Part shown: positions 25,570 through 34,638 of the stretch, piece after piece
Position numbering within the stretch: position 1 is the stretch's first letter
Layout: each line of letters opens with the position of its first letter
Origin: Muribaculaceae bacterium
Lineage (GTDB): Bacteria; Bacteroidota; Bacteroidia; Bacteroidales; Muribaculaceae
Direction of reading: 5' to 3'
DNA length: 47,897 nucleotides
Assembly: GCA_029061225.1 (NCBI GenBank)
Contig: JAIDSM010000231.1
Location: forward strand, 1 to 47,897
Program-made: the position numbers and the translations under genes
Notes under the pieces: generated by a model
Seen by the model: only the letters and a program-made list of their open reading frames with translations
Databases searched by the model: none
What the model was told of the DNA's origin: nothing

Positions 25570-27555
25570 TTACTTTTTGTTTATATTGAAAGTGTATACA
25601 GTAAACGTTTTTGGAGCGATAGTAGTCGAGAAGCTGTTTCCGGTTGCATCGATTTCTGTTGTCTGCGGAGTGATGAGCGCGGGGTTCTCAAGACTGTTTT
25701 CTGCAGTCTCCACATCGGAATGCAGAGATACGGCAGTGCCTCCTGCGAGCTGAGCCTTCTTCATTCCGTCGAAGGTCATGTTGAGCTGTTGGGGTTCGTC
25801 GGAGACATTCGCCACTTTCACTATGTAAGTGTTGTCGGTCTTGTCGATTACCGCGCTTGCGAAGAGTCCGTTCTGGTCCGGATCACCGGCTACAGTCTTG
25901 CCGTTCATTGTAAGCGGAAGCACGTTGTCGCCCTTGTTGTTGCCGTAGAGTTGCTGCACGTAGTAGCTGCATGTGGGGAAGCTCTCGAGATTATCAAACC
26001 ATATCATGTCCGGTCGCCACTGCCATCCCTCGACATGAGCGAACAGGGGAGCGTAAGTCGCCATATGCACTACGTCGGCGTTGCGCTCGAGACCGGTCAT
26101 GAAGGCTGCTTCGAGAAGGGCGGCATTGAAATGATTGTATTTCTTGCCCTTTCCGTGGCATGCGTATTCGCCGGCGAAGACTTTCGGTCCTTTGCGGTCA
26201 TAGTTGTCATAGCGGCGTCCCTGCTCGAGAAACCACTTCTCCGGACGATAGAAATGCTCGTCGACGAGATCTGCGTTGAGGCGTCGCATCTCAGGCCACA
26301 GATAGTCAAACTTGTCGCCTTCCGAGTCGGGTCCTGACGAACCTATTATCTTGATTTCCGGATGCTTCTTGCGCATCACGTCGAGGAATTTCTGCAGACG
26401 CTCGGGATATTCCGGTCCCCATTGTTCGTTGCCGATGCCGATATATTTGAGGTTGAATGGTTCTGGGTGTCCCATCTCGGCGCGGAGCTTACCCCATTCG
26501 GTATCTGTCGATCCGTTGGCGAACTCCACGAGGTCAAGTGCGTCGTCGATAAACTGCTGGAGTTCCTCGCCTTCAGCGTGGGCATGCGGGTCATTGTTCT
26601 GATACTGGCACACGAGGCCGACATTGAGGATCGGCAGAGGTTCGCTTCCGATTTCCTCGCTGAGAAGGAAATAATCGTAAAAGCCGAGACCATAGGTCTG
26701 GAAATAGTCGGGATAGAAACGATTGGTGAATGTATAGTGCCAGCGGTTTTCATTGAGTGGACGATTTTCAACCGGCCCTACAGTGTTCTTCCATTGATAA
26801 CGGGTATCCATATCCGTACCCTCCACGATGCAACCGCCGGGGAAGCGGAACACACCGGGCTTTAGGTCGGCGAGCTTCTGAGCGAGATCTTTTCGCATAC
26901 CGTTTTCATGACCTTTCCATGTGTCGACAGGGAAAAGTGATACATGTTCGAGGTCTACTCCGGACTTAGGAGTTGTAAGGAAGATACGGAGGTGTGCCTT
27001 GGCGTCGGTCTTGGAGGGTTTGAGGATAACGGTGTATTTCTTCCATTCCTTGCCCGAAATCTCCACGTCCTGTTTTGCGATCGCCTGACGGTCGTCCATC
27101 GTGTCGGGATCGGTGATCTCGACGCGTATCTTTGATTTCTCGCCGTCGACGGTACGGGCCCAGACGGAGAAACGGTATTCTTTATCTTTCTCAACTCCGA
27201 TACCGAAAAAACCTTCGTTTTCTAAGCCGGTATGTTTATGAGCGTGACCGGGGTCTCCAAGACGTACGTAGTGAGGGTTGCGCTCAAAAGGACCGTCATC
27301 CTTTACCTGGACATTGCCGAAAATGTTCCAGCCCATGAATGTCTGGGGAAATTCGAAAGAACGGTTCTTGATGAGTTCGGCATAGAGTCCGCCGTCGGCT
27401 CCGAAGTTGATGTCTTCGAAAAAGATACCATACATTGTGGGCTGTATAGGCGCGCCAGGTTTGTTCGTCTTTATGACGAAATCGTTTGTAGCCGCTCCTG
27501 CTGACATAGCAGCGATGGCGGCAAGGCTCGAAAGTATAAGTTTACGGTTCTTCAT
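25570..27555 (-). CDS. GH51 alpha-L-arabinofuranosidase
   Basis: Exported glycoside hydrolase, 661 residues, predicted to release L-arabinofuranose from plant arabinans or arabinoxylans. The signal peptide is MKNRKLILSSLAAIAAMSAGAA. The N-terminal part has IQPTMYGIFFEDINFGADGG followed by a carbohydrate-binding-like beta segment (about 75-215). The (beta/alpha)8 barrel has the general acid Glu377 in GIGNEQWG and the nucleophile Glu463 in FAGEYACHG. A C-terminal beta domain follows from about residue 560. No SusC/SusD genes are present, so it is not in a standard polysaccharide utilisation locus. It has its own promoter, and trxA lies 14 bases downstream. Confidence 0.94.
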   Translation of the reverse strand: MKNRKLILSSLAAIAAMSAGAATNDFVIKTNKPGAPIQPTMYGIFFEDINFGADGGLYAELIKNRSFEFPQTFMGWNIFGNVQVKDDGPFERNPHYVRLGDPGHAHKHTGLENEGFFGIGVEKDKEYRFSVWARTVDGEKSKIRVEITDPDTMDDRQAIAKQDVEISGKEWKKYTVILKPSKTDAKAHLRIFLTTPKSGVDLEHVSLFPVDTWKGHENGMRKDLAQKLADLKPGVFRFPGGCIVEGTDMDTRYQWKNTVGPVENRPLNENRWHYTFTNRFYPDYFQTYGLGFYDYFLLSEEIGSEPLPILNVGLVCQYQNNDPHAHAEGEELQQFIDDALDLVEFANGSTDTEWGKLRAEMGHPEPFNLKYIGIGNEQWGPEYPERLQKFLDVMRKKHPEIKIIGSSGPDSEGDKFDYLWPEMRRLNADLVDEHFYRPEKWFLEQGRRYDNYDRKGPKVFAGEYACHGKGKKYNHFNAALLEAAFMTGLERNADVVHMATYAPLFAHVEGWQWRPDMIWFDNLESFPTCSYYVQQLYGNNKGDNVLPLTMNGKTVAGDPDQNGLFASAVIDKTDNTYIVKVANVSDEPQQLNMTFDGMKKAQLAGGTAVSLHSDVETAENSLENPALITPQTTEIDATGNSFSTTIAPKTFTVYTFNINKK

Positions 27556-27577
27556 GTCTGTCGGTTAAATTTAGATG

Positions 27578-27608
27578 CAAAGATAATCCAAATCTCCGAC
27601 ATATCCAA
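27578..27608 (-). promoter_or_regulatory. Promoter of the GH51-trxA unit
   Basis: On the minus strand, TTG (27606-27608), 20 bases, then TATCTTTG (27578-27585), matching TAnnTTTG. The leader would be about 18 bases. Confidence 0.7.
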
Positions 27609-27629
27609 ATTTAATCGTAATGAGAGTTC

Positions 27630-30326
27630 TTAGAGAGTTTCGGAAATGATGTCGCCATTGTCGGCTACACCTTCGACGATGACCCGGTAGTCTGGTTTGA
27701 TAGGAAATTTCAAGTCGATGGATTTACCTTTTCCGTCAAATTTGACCGACGGAAGCCATAAGAGAGTAGGCTTGGTCTGTAGGTCATATTCATCTGTGTC
27801 GACTGAGAGGATGGGACTCGCATACTCCTTGTATTGCTGGTAGCCGAGCGGCAGATAGTCTTTTAACTCGAATTGATTACCCCCGGGTTTATTATTGCCA
27901 GACTTTGTTGTTATCATCAGTACTCCTGCACCATAGTCTTCTCCTATAATGAAACTTTCACTCTTAAGATAGTCTAATCTATCAATGTCCTGGAATGCAA
28001 CAACCTGAGCAATATCTGACAAGGTAGGTATTGATACATTTTTAGATGATGTTTCGGGATTGGGCATCGTCCCTGTCAAGCGCATCCGGGTGTTATATGG
28101 ATTTGCATTTGCTAGTGAAGAATCAGCAAACCGAGAGGTGGCAAATGTACCGGGAAGTTTACTTGGAGGTGTTACTCGAGGTGCATTTAATGATCCACCT
28201 CCTGCTGTCTCATAAATAACGCCGTCTATATATACGGCAACATAACCCCTTCTGTACATTAGGTGGTCATCTTTTATGATCATTCCTGGAATTGATCTAA
28301 CAGCCTGTTCCAAAGATGTTATACCGCGGGATGCGAGATCATCAGTATTTTTTGAATAGGCGGCAAGTGACTTGTAAATATCAAAGTCATTATCATAAGG
28401 ATTGAAAGCTTGCACTTTCAACTCATCAAGCATTACCCATCTCATGCCGTTGAAGAATTCGGAAGCATAGATATCATCTGCATTTGTAGATGCCTTATGT
28501 AGCTTATCAACATCAGGAAACTCGTCTTTATGAATATCAAAATTGCTTTCGTTGCCACCTTTCTCATTCATCGCCCGGAAGATGAATACTGTGCCTTCCG
28601 GGAAGTCGAAGCCGTTTAGACTGAATTCTCCATTTGAATCGGTATCAGCGAACGTCCCGAAATTGTATTTAGGTACTATCGCGCTTACCATCACACCCTT
28701 CATTGGTTTTCCTTTCCAGCGGGAACGTACTTGTCCTGAGACTTCCTGTCCAATTTCAAGAGGAATCTGCGGCTCTTCATATCTGCCTAGAATGGCTTCT
28801 GGAATATTGTAGCGACTCCAACCGTTGACCATCATAAGAAGGTCAAGGTTTCTCTCCGCTTCATAATCGGATTCAGAGAAGTAATATGAAGGTTGCTCTA
28901 TGCGTCCACGAAGTTCACTCTGTAGCATTAACTGCGTGCGTATGTCGCTCTCTGGCTTGCCGGGTACCATTTTGCCGTTTATAATGCGTACGCTGCAGTC
29001 ACCAGACGTTCCTTTCAATTTCTTCAGCTTTATGGAAACAGAGTCATGACTAAGTTTGGTCGCTTTATCATGCGGGCGGGTTGCTCCTATGAAAAAAAGA
29101 CGTTCGCTGAGCACTACACTATCAGTGCGGGAAACAATGAAAGCCTGATAAAGGCCCGTCTTCATATCATCATTATTCAATGAAAGCGGATTGTCAGATG
29201 TAATGGGAGCTGAGAAGACTCCGCTTCCACGCAAAGAAACGACCAGTTCAAGATCACGGTCTTTCCCTCCTGCAACGCTGAAAATAGATTTGTTCCCAAT
29301 ACTTCTATAACGAAGAGAAGTCGCACCTGTTTTGGGGGTTCCGATTTCTGCGGTACGCAGTTCTGCTTCCGGACCCATATATTCCGCAGTATACGAACGA
29401 CCATCTTCAGGTACGAATGTGAAGCATCCCATACCATTGTGAACAGTGCTAAAGTCCGCAATCTTCTCTCCGTAATCATCATATATTACTCCTGAAGCGG
29501 ATACACCTTTACCGTTTTCGTCCGTAGCCTTGAAAGCGACAGTGCAAGGTTCACTGGCTACGAGCCATCCACCTTCAGGATAGAAAGCGATGTCAGTCCT
29601 CTCTACCGGATATTTGACGGGAATGTATTTTCTATAATCTCCGAACCTTACGAGCACCACTTCCTCGCCCTTCTCTCTCTGGAACTTTCGGCTGAAGCCT
29701 TTACTGGCATCGGGCATCTCAAGAAAGTTGCCGTCAGGCATGGTCCAGGACATAATGTTGTAGTTAATTTTTTCTCCGTTTTTTGACCTGACTCTAAATG
29801 TACCTCTCACAACTCCTGCTCCGGCAGAAGTAAATTCTGAATCTATCTCATATTTTGAGCTATGTGGATCAAGTATTCTTAGAGGTTTACGGAAGAAATA
29901 GTCCTTGCCCTGGTTTTCTGAATACATTGTGTAAGCGGCCAATGTATAGTCTCCTTCATATATGTCCTCGTCGATAGGAATAAATCCTCTGTATAGGCCG
30001 TCCTTCTCAATGATTTTGATCCTTTTGTGAATTTCCCCAAATGGATTTAGCAGTTCCACATAAGTATATTTGCTTATGTCCGTCAGTTGATGAGATGACG
30101 CGTCTACAATAAAGACCCTAAACCACACCGTATCACCGCCGCAGTAGAGGTCCCTGTCTGTTACCACATGAAGTTTCTCCTGAGGATATATGCACCTCTG
30201 GATATCTATTCTGTCAAGAGCTGTTTCCTTCTCCGTAGCATTGGATAAGTGAGACGTAAGCAGAAAGGCAAATATGGAAAAAGTTAAGAAAACGTTTCTC
30301 GCTATTTTGAAGGTAGTACAACCCAT
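27630..30326 (-). CDS. MG2/TonB-plug-like envelope protein (short paralogue)
   Basis: Large exported protein, 898 residues, of a type seen in Bacteroidota but without a firm function. Order: signal sequence or anchor (about 1-30); an MG2-like (alpha-2-macroglobulin) domain at about 45-150 (YPQEKLHVVTDRDLYCGGD); beta-rich middle repeats with FYPEGGWL; a carboxypeptidase-regulatory-like domain at about 520-600 (SGQVRSRWKGKPMKGVMVSA); a TonB-plug-like domain at about 640-815 (RGITSLEQAVRSIPGM, YIDGV, GAGVLMITTKSG). There is no beta-barrel, so it cannot be a TonB-dependent channel by itself. It is the last gene of the sigma-factor operon. Its final codons lie in a 237-bp block identical to the upstream paralogue. 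The start at 30326 gives MGCTTFKIARN before the hydrophobic stretch. Confidence 0.85.
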   Translation of the reverse strand: MGCTTFKIARNVFLTFSIFAFLLTSHLSNATEKETALDRIDIQRCIYPQEKLHVVTDRDLYCGGDTVWFRVFIVDASSHQLTDISKYTYVELLNPFGEIHKRIKIIEKDGLYRGFIPIDEDIYEGDYTLAAYTMYSENQGKDYFFRKPLRILDPHSSKYEIDSEFTSAGAGVVRGTFRVRSKNGEKINYNIMSWTMPDGNFLEMPDASKGFSRKFQREKGEEVVLVRFGDYRKYIPVKYPVERTDIAFYPEGGWLVASEPCTVAFKATDENGKGVSASGVIYDDYGEKIADFSTVHNGMGCFTFVPEDGRSYTAEYMGPEAELRTAEIGTPKTGATSLRYRSIGNKSIFSVAGGKDRDLELVVSLRGSGVFSAPITSDNPLSLNNDDMKTGLYQAFIVSRTDSVVLSERLFFIGATRPHDKATKLSHDSVSIKLKKLKGTSGDCSVRIINGKMVPGKPESDIRTQLMLQSELRGRIEQPSYYFSESDYEAERNLDLLMMVNGWSRYNIPEAILGRYEEPQIPLEIGQEVSGQVRSRWKGKPMKGVMVSAIVPKYNFGTFADTDSNGEFSLNGFDFPEGTVFIFRAMNEKGGNESNFDIHKDEFPDVDKLHKASTNADDIYASEFFNGMRWVMLDELKVQAFNPYDNDFDIYKSLAAYSKNTDDLASRGITSLEQAVRSIPGMIIKDDHLMYRRGYVAVYIDGVIYETAGGGSLNAPRVTPPSKLPGTFATSRFADSSLANANPYNTRMRLTGTMPNPETSSKNVSIPTLSDIAQVVAFQDIDRLDYLKSESFIIGEDYGAGVLMITTKSGNNKPGGNQFELKDYLPLGYQQYKEYASPILSVDTDEYDLQTKPTLLWLPSVKFDGKGKSIDLKFPIKPDYRVIVEGVADNGDIISETL
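27639..27875 (-). repeat. 237-bp identical direct repeat, copy 1
   Basis: Matches 30396-30632 base for base. It encodes the C-terminal 79 residues from QFELKDYLPLGYQ to NGDIISE, shared by both giant paralogues. Identity stops abruptly at both edges: the preceding codons are unrelated at the DNA level, and the last two codons and the stop codons differ. Confidence 0.97.
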
Positions 30327-30386
30327 AATTAAAAGATTTATTATTTATTTTGATATCAACGGATAATTTTGATATTTCGTTATAGG

Positions 30387-33300
30387 TCATAAGACTTCGG
30401 AAATGATGTCGCCATTGTCGGCTACACCTTCGACGATGACCCGGTAGTCTGGTTTGATAGGAAATTTCAAGTCGATGGATTTACCTTTTCCGTCAAATTT
30501 GACCGACGGAAGCCATAAGAGAGTAGGCTTGGTCTGTAGGTCATATTCATCTGTGTCGACTGAGAGGATGGGACTCGCATACTCCTTGTATTGCTGGTAG
30601 CCGAGCGGCAGATAGTCTTTTAACTCGAATTGGCGTTCCCAATGAACCTTGTCTCCTTTTTTTGTAGTAATCACAACAGTTGGTCCACCGTAAGAGGGAC
30701 CTAAAACCATACTGTGTTCAGGACGGATGAAGTCTATTCTCTCAATTATTTTAAACGGCACAGCAGCTGCGACTTCTGATAGTGTGGGCCCGTAAAAAGT
30801 ACTGCCACCAATTTGATGTCCCATGGCGTTACGCATCCATGATGATGGCCGTCCGGCGACGTTATACATCATGGTCGCATTTCCTCGAGGATCAAACAAC
30901 TGCCCATCTATGTAATATGAGATTTCTTGATATCTCCACTTGAGATGCCCCATATGGTTAGTGATTCCTCCTATTCCTCTTAGAGCCTGATCTACAGAAG
31001 TAATACCTCTGTCTTTCATATCGTCGGCCGTACGAGAATAAGATGAAAAATTGGCATATATATCGTCATTACTCTCTTTGAATGCCTGTACCTTGACTTC
31101 ATCAAGCAGAATCCATCTGCTCCCTTTAAAAAAATCATCTATCTCTTCGGTAGTGGCGGATTGGTATAGGGGTGGAAGACACTCAGTTGCTGGAAATCGG
31201 TCTTCAAAGATATCATAGTTAGCTTCCAATCCACCCTTTTCATTCATTGCCTTCAGAATGAAAGGTGTTCCTTCCGGAAAGTCGAAGCCATTGAGGTGGA
31301 ATATGCCTTCGGAATCGGTATCTGCAAACGTGCCGAAATTCTTTTGAGGCACAATCGCGCTGACCATAACCCCTTCCATCGGTGAGTTTTTCCATCTCGA
31401 ACGGACCTGGCCCGAGACGTCCTGTCCGATTTCGAGTGGAATTGTCGGCTCTTCATACTTTCCTTGGATGGCATCAGGAATGTTGTATCGGCTCCATCCG
31501 TTGACCATCATAAGAAGGTCAAGGTTCCGTTCTCTTTCTCGGTCATGTGAATTGAAATAGTATCGTGGATTCTCAATACGTCCGCGAAGTTCACTTTGGA
31601 GAAGAAGCTGAGTCCGAATATCATTTTCTGCATTCCCCGGATCCAAACGACGGTTGGTGATCCTGACACTGCAATCGCCGGTAAGCCCCCCCGGCATCTC
31701 AAGCTTTATTGAAGTTGAGTCTGCAGTGAGAGAAGCGACAGCCTGGTTCAATCTGTCGGCTCCAATGAAAAAGAGGCGTTCGCTAAGCACTGCGTTGTCG
31801 GTTTTGGAAACAAGCAGCGCCTGATAGAGTCCGGCCGGCATCTCCTCTTTTTCAAAAGAGAGGGGAGTGGCGGAGGAAATGGGGGTGTTCATTATTCCAG
31901 CGCCTCTTAAGGAAACCACCAGTTCGAGTTCCTTGTCATCACCTCCGGCGACGCTGAATATACCTTTATTTCCAGCCGATCCATAACGGAGCGACACAGC
32001 TCCGGATTTCGTGGATCCGATTTCAGCAGTTCTTGGTTCTGCTTCCGGTCCTGTGTAATGCGCCGTATACGTACGTCCTGATTCAGGGACAAAAATGACG
32101 CTTCCCATTCCATTGTGGACAGAACTGAAATTTGCTATCTCTTCGTCGTTATCATCCTTTATCACACCGTAAACCGAAACACCTTTCCCGTTTTCGTCAG
32201 TGGCCTTAAAAGCGACTGTACACGGCTGGTCTGCTATCAGCCATCCTCCTTCAGGATAGAACACCAAATCCGTTCTTTCAATGGGATACTCCATAGGGAA
32301 GAACCTACCGTAGTCGCCAAACTTTACGAGCACCACGTTTTCGTCTTTTTCACGGCTGAACTTCCTGGAGACACCCTTTTTAGCGTGGGGCATCTCAAGA
32401 AAATCTCCGTTTGGCATAGTCCAGGACATCACCTTGTAGTTGATGGGGGCATTATTGATAGCCTTGATTTTGAAATTGCCCTTGACTTCACCTTCTCCCG
32501 AAGGAGTGAACTCCGGCTCAATCACGTATTTTGAACTTTGTGGCGCCAATATCTTGAGAGGTTTGCGGAAGAAATAGTCCGAACCTTGGTTTTCCGCATA
32601 CGCAGTGTAAGCAGTAAGAGTGTAATCCCCCTCGTATATATCCTCATCCACAGGTATGTATCCGGCATAGACTCCGTCTCGTTCCATGAGCTTGACGCGT
32701 TTGTCGGCATATCCAAAAGGTGTGAGGAGTTCAACGTATGCATATTTGCTTATAGCGGTCTGAACATGAGTGTCGGCATCCACGACAAAAGCCCGGAGCC
32801 ATATTGTGTCTCCTCCGCAATAGAGTTCGCGATCGGTCACTACATGAAGTTTCTCCTGCGGGTAGATGCTCCGCTGGATGTCGAGTCGGTCAAGTACAGA
32901 ACGCTTTTGAGGTGCTTCAGAATTATTAAAATTGGTACTATATGTCACCTGAATGAAATCCTTTGCGGTTTCAGGCTTTAATTTACCATCGATATAGACC
33001 ATCCCGGCAATACCCCAAAGGTTTATAAGGAAAATTGGCTTGGTGAGATATTCTCCTGATGGCTCATCTTCGCTGTAAACATCTACTGCAATGGGAGAAT
33101 CGAGATGAGGTAGAGTCATGGTAAACGACATCGCAAGGCTATACCCTTTAAGAGAGTTGAGATGGGAAGAAATTTCTTTATTTTCCTCCATACCGGACAT
33201 GAAACCCAAAATGACTATCTTCCTGGAATTGCTGAGCACTTCCTTTTCTATTTCCGATGTAGTCGTATCCTCTATCAGTCTCTTCAATTCCTTTCCTTTT

Positions 33301-33419
33301 ATTTCCTCATATTGGATATCCGGTAGATTTTTACAGATTTTCAGAAGCTGCTCAATTTTCATTGCATTTCCCAATAGGCAGCTTAGGATCAGTATTATGG
33401 CGAAAATTATCTTTTTCAT
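30387..33419 (-). CDS. MG2/TonB-plug-like envelope protein with extra N-terminal domain (long paralogue)
   Basis: A 1010-residue exported protein, paralogous to its downstream neighbour over about residues 170-1010 (MG2-like domain about 186-290, FYPEGGWL repeats, regulatory-like domain about 660-745, plug-like domain about 770-928). It differs by an N-terminal region of about 170 residues after the signal peptide (MKKIIFAIILILSCLLGNA). That region has alternating charged helix and strands ending in FLINLWGIAGMVYIDGKL, which resembles the DUF4252-type lipoprotein encoded just upstream, suggesting a fusion; this resemblance is by eye only. It lies 11 bases after the DUF4252-like gene and 60 bases before the short paralogue. 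Its last 79 residues before the final two lie in the identical 237-bp block. No barrel is present. Confidence 0.85.
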   Translation of the reverse strand: MKKIIFAIILILSCLLGNAMKIEQLLKICKNLPDIQYEEIKGKELKRLIEDTTTSEIEKEVLSNSRKIVILGFMSGMEENKEISSHLNSLKGYSLAMSFTMTLPHLDSPIAVDVYSEDEPSGEYLTKPIFLINLWGIAGMVYIDGKLKPETAKDFIQVTYSTNFNNSEAPQKRSVLDRLDIQRSIYPQEKLHVVTDRELYCGGDTIWLRAFVVDADTHVQTAISKYAYVELLTPFGYADKRVKLMERDGVYAGYIPVDEDIYEGDYTLTAYTAYAENQGSDYFFRKPLKILAPQSSKYVIEPEFTPSGEGEVKGNFKIKAINNAPINYKVMSWTMPNGDFLEMPHAKKGVSRKFSREKDENVVLVKFGDYGRFFPMEYPIERTDLVFYPEGGWLIADQPCTVAFKATDENGKGVSVYGVIKDDNDEEIANFSSVHNGMGSVIFVPESGRTYTAHYTGPEAEPRTAEIGSTKSGAVSLRYGSAGNKGIFSVAGGDDKELELVVSLRGAGIMNTPISSATPLSFEKEEMPAGLYQALLVSKTDNAVLSERLFFIGADRLNQAVASLTADSTSIKLEMPGGLTGDCSVRITNRRLDPGNAENDIRTQLLLQSELRGRIENPRYYFNSHDRERERNLDLLMMVNGWSRYNIPDAIQGKYEEPTIPLEIGQDVSGQVRSRWKNSPMEGVMVSAIVPQKNFGTFADTDSEGIFHLNGFDFPEGTPFILKAMNEKGGLEANYDIFEDRFPATECLPPLYQSATTEEIDDFFKGSRWILLDEVKVQAFKESNDDIYANFSSYSRTADDMKDRGITSVDQALRGIGGITNHMGHLKWRYQEISYYIDGQLFDPRGNATMMYNVAGRPSSWMRNAMGHQIGGSTFYGPTLSEVAAAVPFKIIERIDFIRPEHSMVLGPSYGGPTVVITTKKGDKVHWERQFELKDYLPLGYQQYKEYASPILSVDTDEYDLQTKPTLLWLPSVKFDGKGKSIDLKFPIKPDYRVIVEGVADNGDIISEVL
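30396..30632 (-). repeat. 237-bp identical direct repeat, copy 2
   Basis: Second copy of the block at 27639-27875, 2757 bp away in the same orientation and the same reading frame. Deletion between the copies would fuse the two giants into one gene. Confidence 0.97.
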
Positions 33420-33430
33420 AATTTAGTGTG

Positions 33431-33913
33431 TCAGTTTGCAAATATGGCATTGTTGAGGGTTACAACATCGATCTTTCCTTTCATTAGTATAAAAGTGATC
33501 TCATCGTCGTCAGAGACTGATATCAAGAGCATTTCCATAAAGTGTCCATCCTTATCCAGTACACCGGAAATCTCCACCTTCTCTCCGTCGTCAGTGACTT
33601 CCGTAATAACCTCTAAAGGATATTCAGCAAGAATCTTTTTGCATTTATTCTTTATTGCAGGCAGGACTTTAATGTCGTCGCAATTGATAATCTCGATGGA
33701 AGACAGGTCCTTTATTATTTTCGAAACATCGATAGCAGACTGGTTGGCTGCAAGAGACATTGAGGAGCCCGCGAGCTTCAGCATGGTCTTCCCTACGAAT
33801 ACCGAGGTCACACCTTTCTGAGAGGCTATCTCTGAAAACGTTCGCTGAGCCGAACAGGATATGATGGTCATGATGCATAGAAGCGCGCAAAGCAGAGGTT
33901 TTATTGATTTCAT
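33431..33913 (-). CDS. DUF4252-like lipoprotein
   Basis: Small lipoprotein, 160 residues. The signal peptide ends in lipobox IISC (Cys20). The rest looks like DUF4252: an early helix with FSEIASQKGVTSVFVGKTMLKLAG, an IEIINCD strand, a helix KCKKILAEYPLEVITEV, and a strand pair with VEISGVLDKDGHFMEMLLIS and ITFILMKGKIDV. DUF4252 proteins have no known activity and often sit beside ECF sigma factors in this phylum (from general knowledge). Its ATG overlaps the putative anti-sigma stop by 4 bases (ATGA), so translation is coupled. It precedes the long MG2/plug gene by 11 bases. It may be a partner or sensor of that protein; that is inference. Confidence 0.8.
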   Translation of the reverse strand: MKSIKPLLCALLCIMTIISCSAQRTFSEIASQKGVTSVFVGKTMLKLAGSSMSLAANQSAIDVSKIIKDLSSIEIINCDDIKVLPAIKNKCKKILAEYPLEVITEVTDDGEKVEISGVLDKDGHFMEMLLISVSDDDEITFILMKGKIDVVTLNNAIFAN

Positions 33914-34638
33914 TGCATTATAGATTTTGTCAGTTGTTTATAATCTTCCACTGTTTGTCCAATCTGGACGATGGCGTCGTTGGCCTTTTCAGAGTTCCTT
34001 GAGATAAGTTTTCCGATTTCCATTGCTATTCTCTCAACTTCTTCAGGATCGGTGATCTCAATGAATCCATCTTCAATCTCATTGTAGGCAGCCCTATTCT
34101 CAGCCATTACGTTTCTTCGCCGGGAGCGATGCATATTGGATATATGATTCTGTTCAGGAGAAGTGGGCTGGTTCACCTCGTTAATTGGTAAGACAGGAGG
34201 ATCAGTCTGAATTTCAGTTGGAGATTCTGTCGGTGATTGGGCTGCATACTCCTCAGGTTTGGTTTCAATATCTTTCGGGGCAGTCATCTGCTTTATCCCT
34301 AATGCAACCAGAATGCATGCGCAGGCTGCAGCAATGACATAGCCCATGCGTCTTGGCCAATTACTATGTATTTCAGTATGTTTGATTTCGGATATTTCAG
34401 TGATTTCAGAGATCTTCTCAAAAAGACCTTCCGGTATTTCCATCTCCGCATTGGAAGGGTGAAACTCCTCCAGTGATGAAAAGATACATCCATCTTCTGC
34501 CAGATCTTCAGGGATATCTTCTGATGGAGTAGCACGGAAGAATGACTCAAGAAGAAGCTCTTCTTCAGGAGTTGTCTCTGCTTCATAGTATTTATGAAGC
34601 AGTATCCTTATGTCATCTATATCGAATTTAGTTTTCAT
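33910..34638 (-). CDS. Putative anti-sigma factor, single-pass membrane protein
   Basis: A 242-residue protein with a cytoplasmic N-terminus (about 1-97; IRILLHKYYEAETTPEEELLLESFF is typical of short anti-sigma N-termini in Bacteroidota), one membrane helix at 99-118 (GYVIAAACACILVALGIKQM) and a periplasmic part rich in Pro, Thr and Glu, then a helical C-terminus. It overlaps the sigma gene by 11 bases and the DUF4252-like gene by 4. That position and topology, rather than a clear domain match, make me call it an anti-sigma factor. There is no zinc-binding HxxxCxxC motif, so it is not a ZAS type, and it lacks the FecR domain of Sus-type regulators. Confidence 0.65.
   Translation of the reverse strand: MKTKFDIDDIRILLHKYYEAETTPEEELLLESFFRATPSEDIPEDLAEDGCIFSSLEEFHPSNAEMEIPEGLFEKISEITEISEIKHTEIHSNWPRRMGYVIAAACACILVALGIKQMTAPKDIETKPEEYAAQSPTESPTEIQTDPPVLPINEVNQPTSPEQNHISNMHRSRRRNVMAENRAAYNEIEDGFIEITDPEEVERIAMEIGKLISRNSEKANDAIVQIGQTVEDYKQLTKSIMQ

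Noticed and set aside
25564..26337. A 257-residue plus-strand frame within the GH51 gene
   Set aside because: It mirrors a clearly coding minus-strand gene and has no independent signals.
27630..33419. SusC/TonB-dependent receptor pair of a polysaccharide utilisation locus
   Set aside because: The two giants have a plug-like domain but no beta-barrel, no SusD neighbour and no FecR-type anti-sigma factor.
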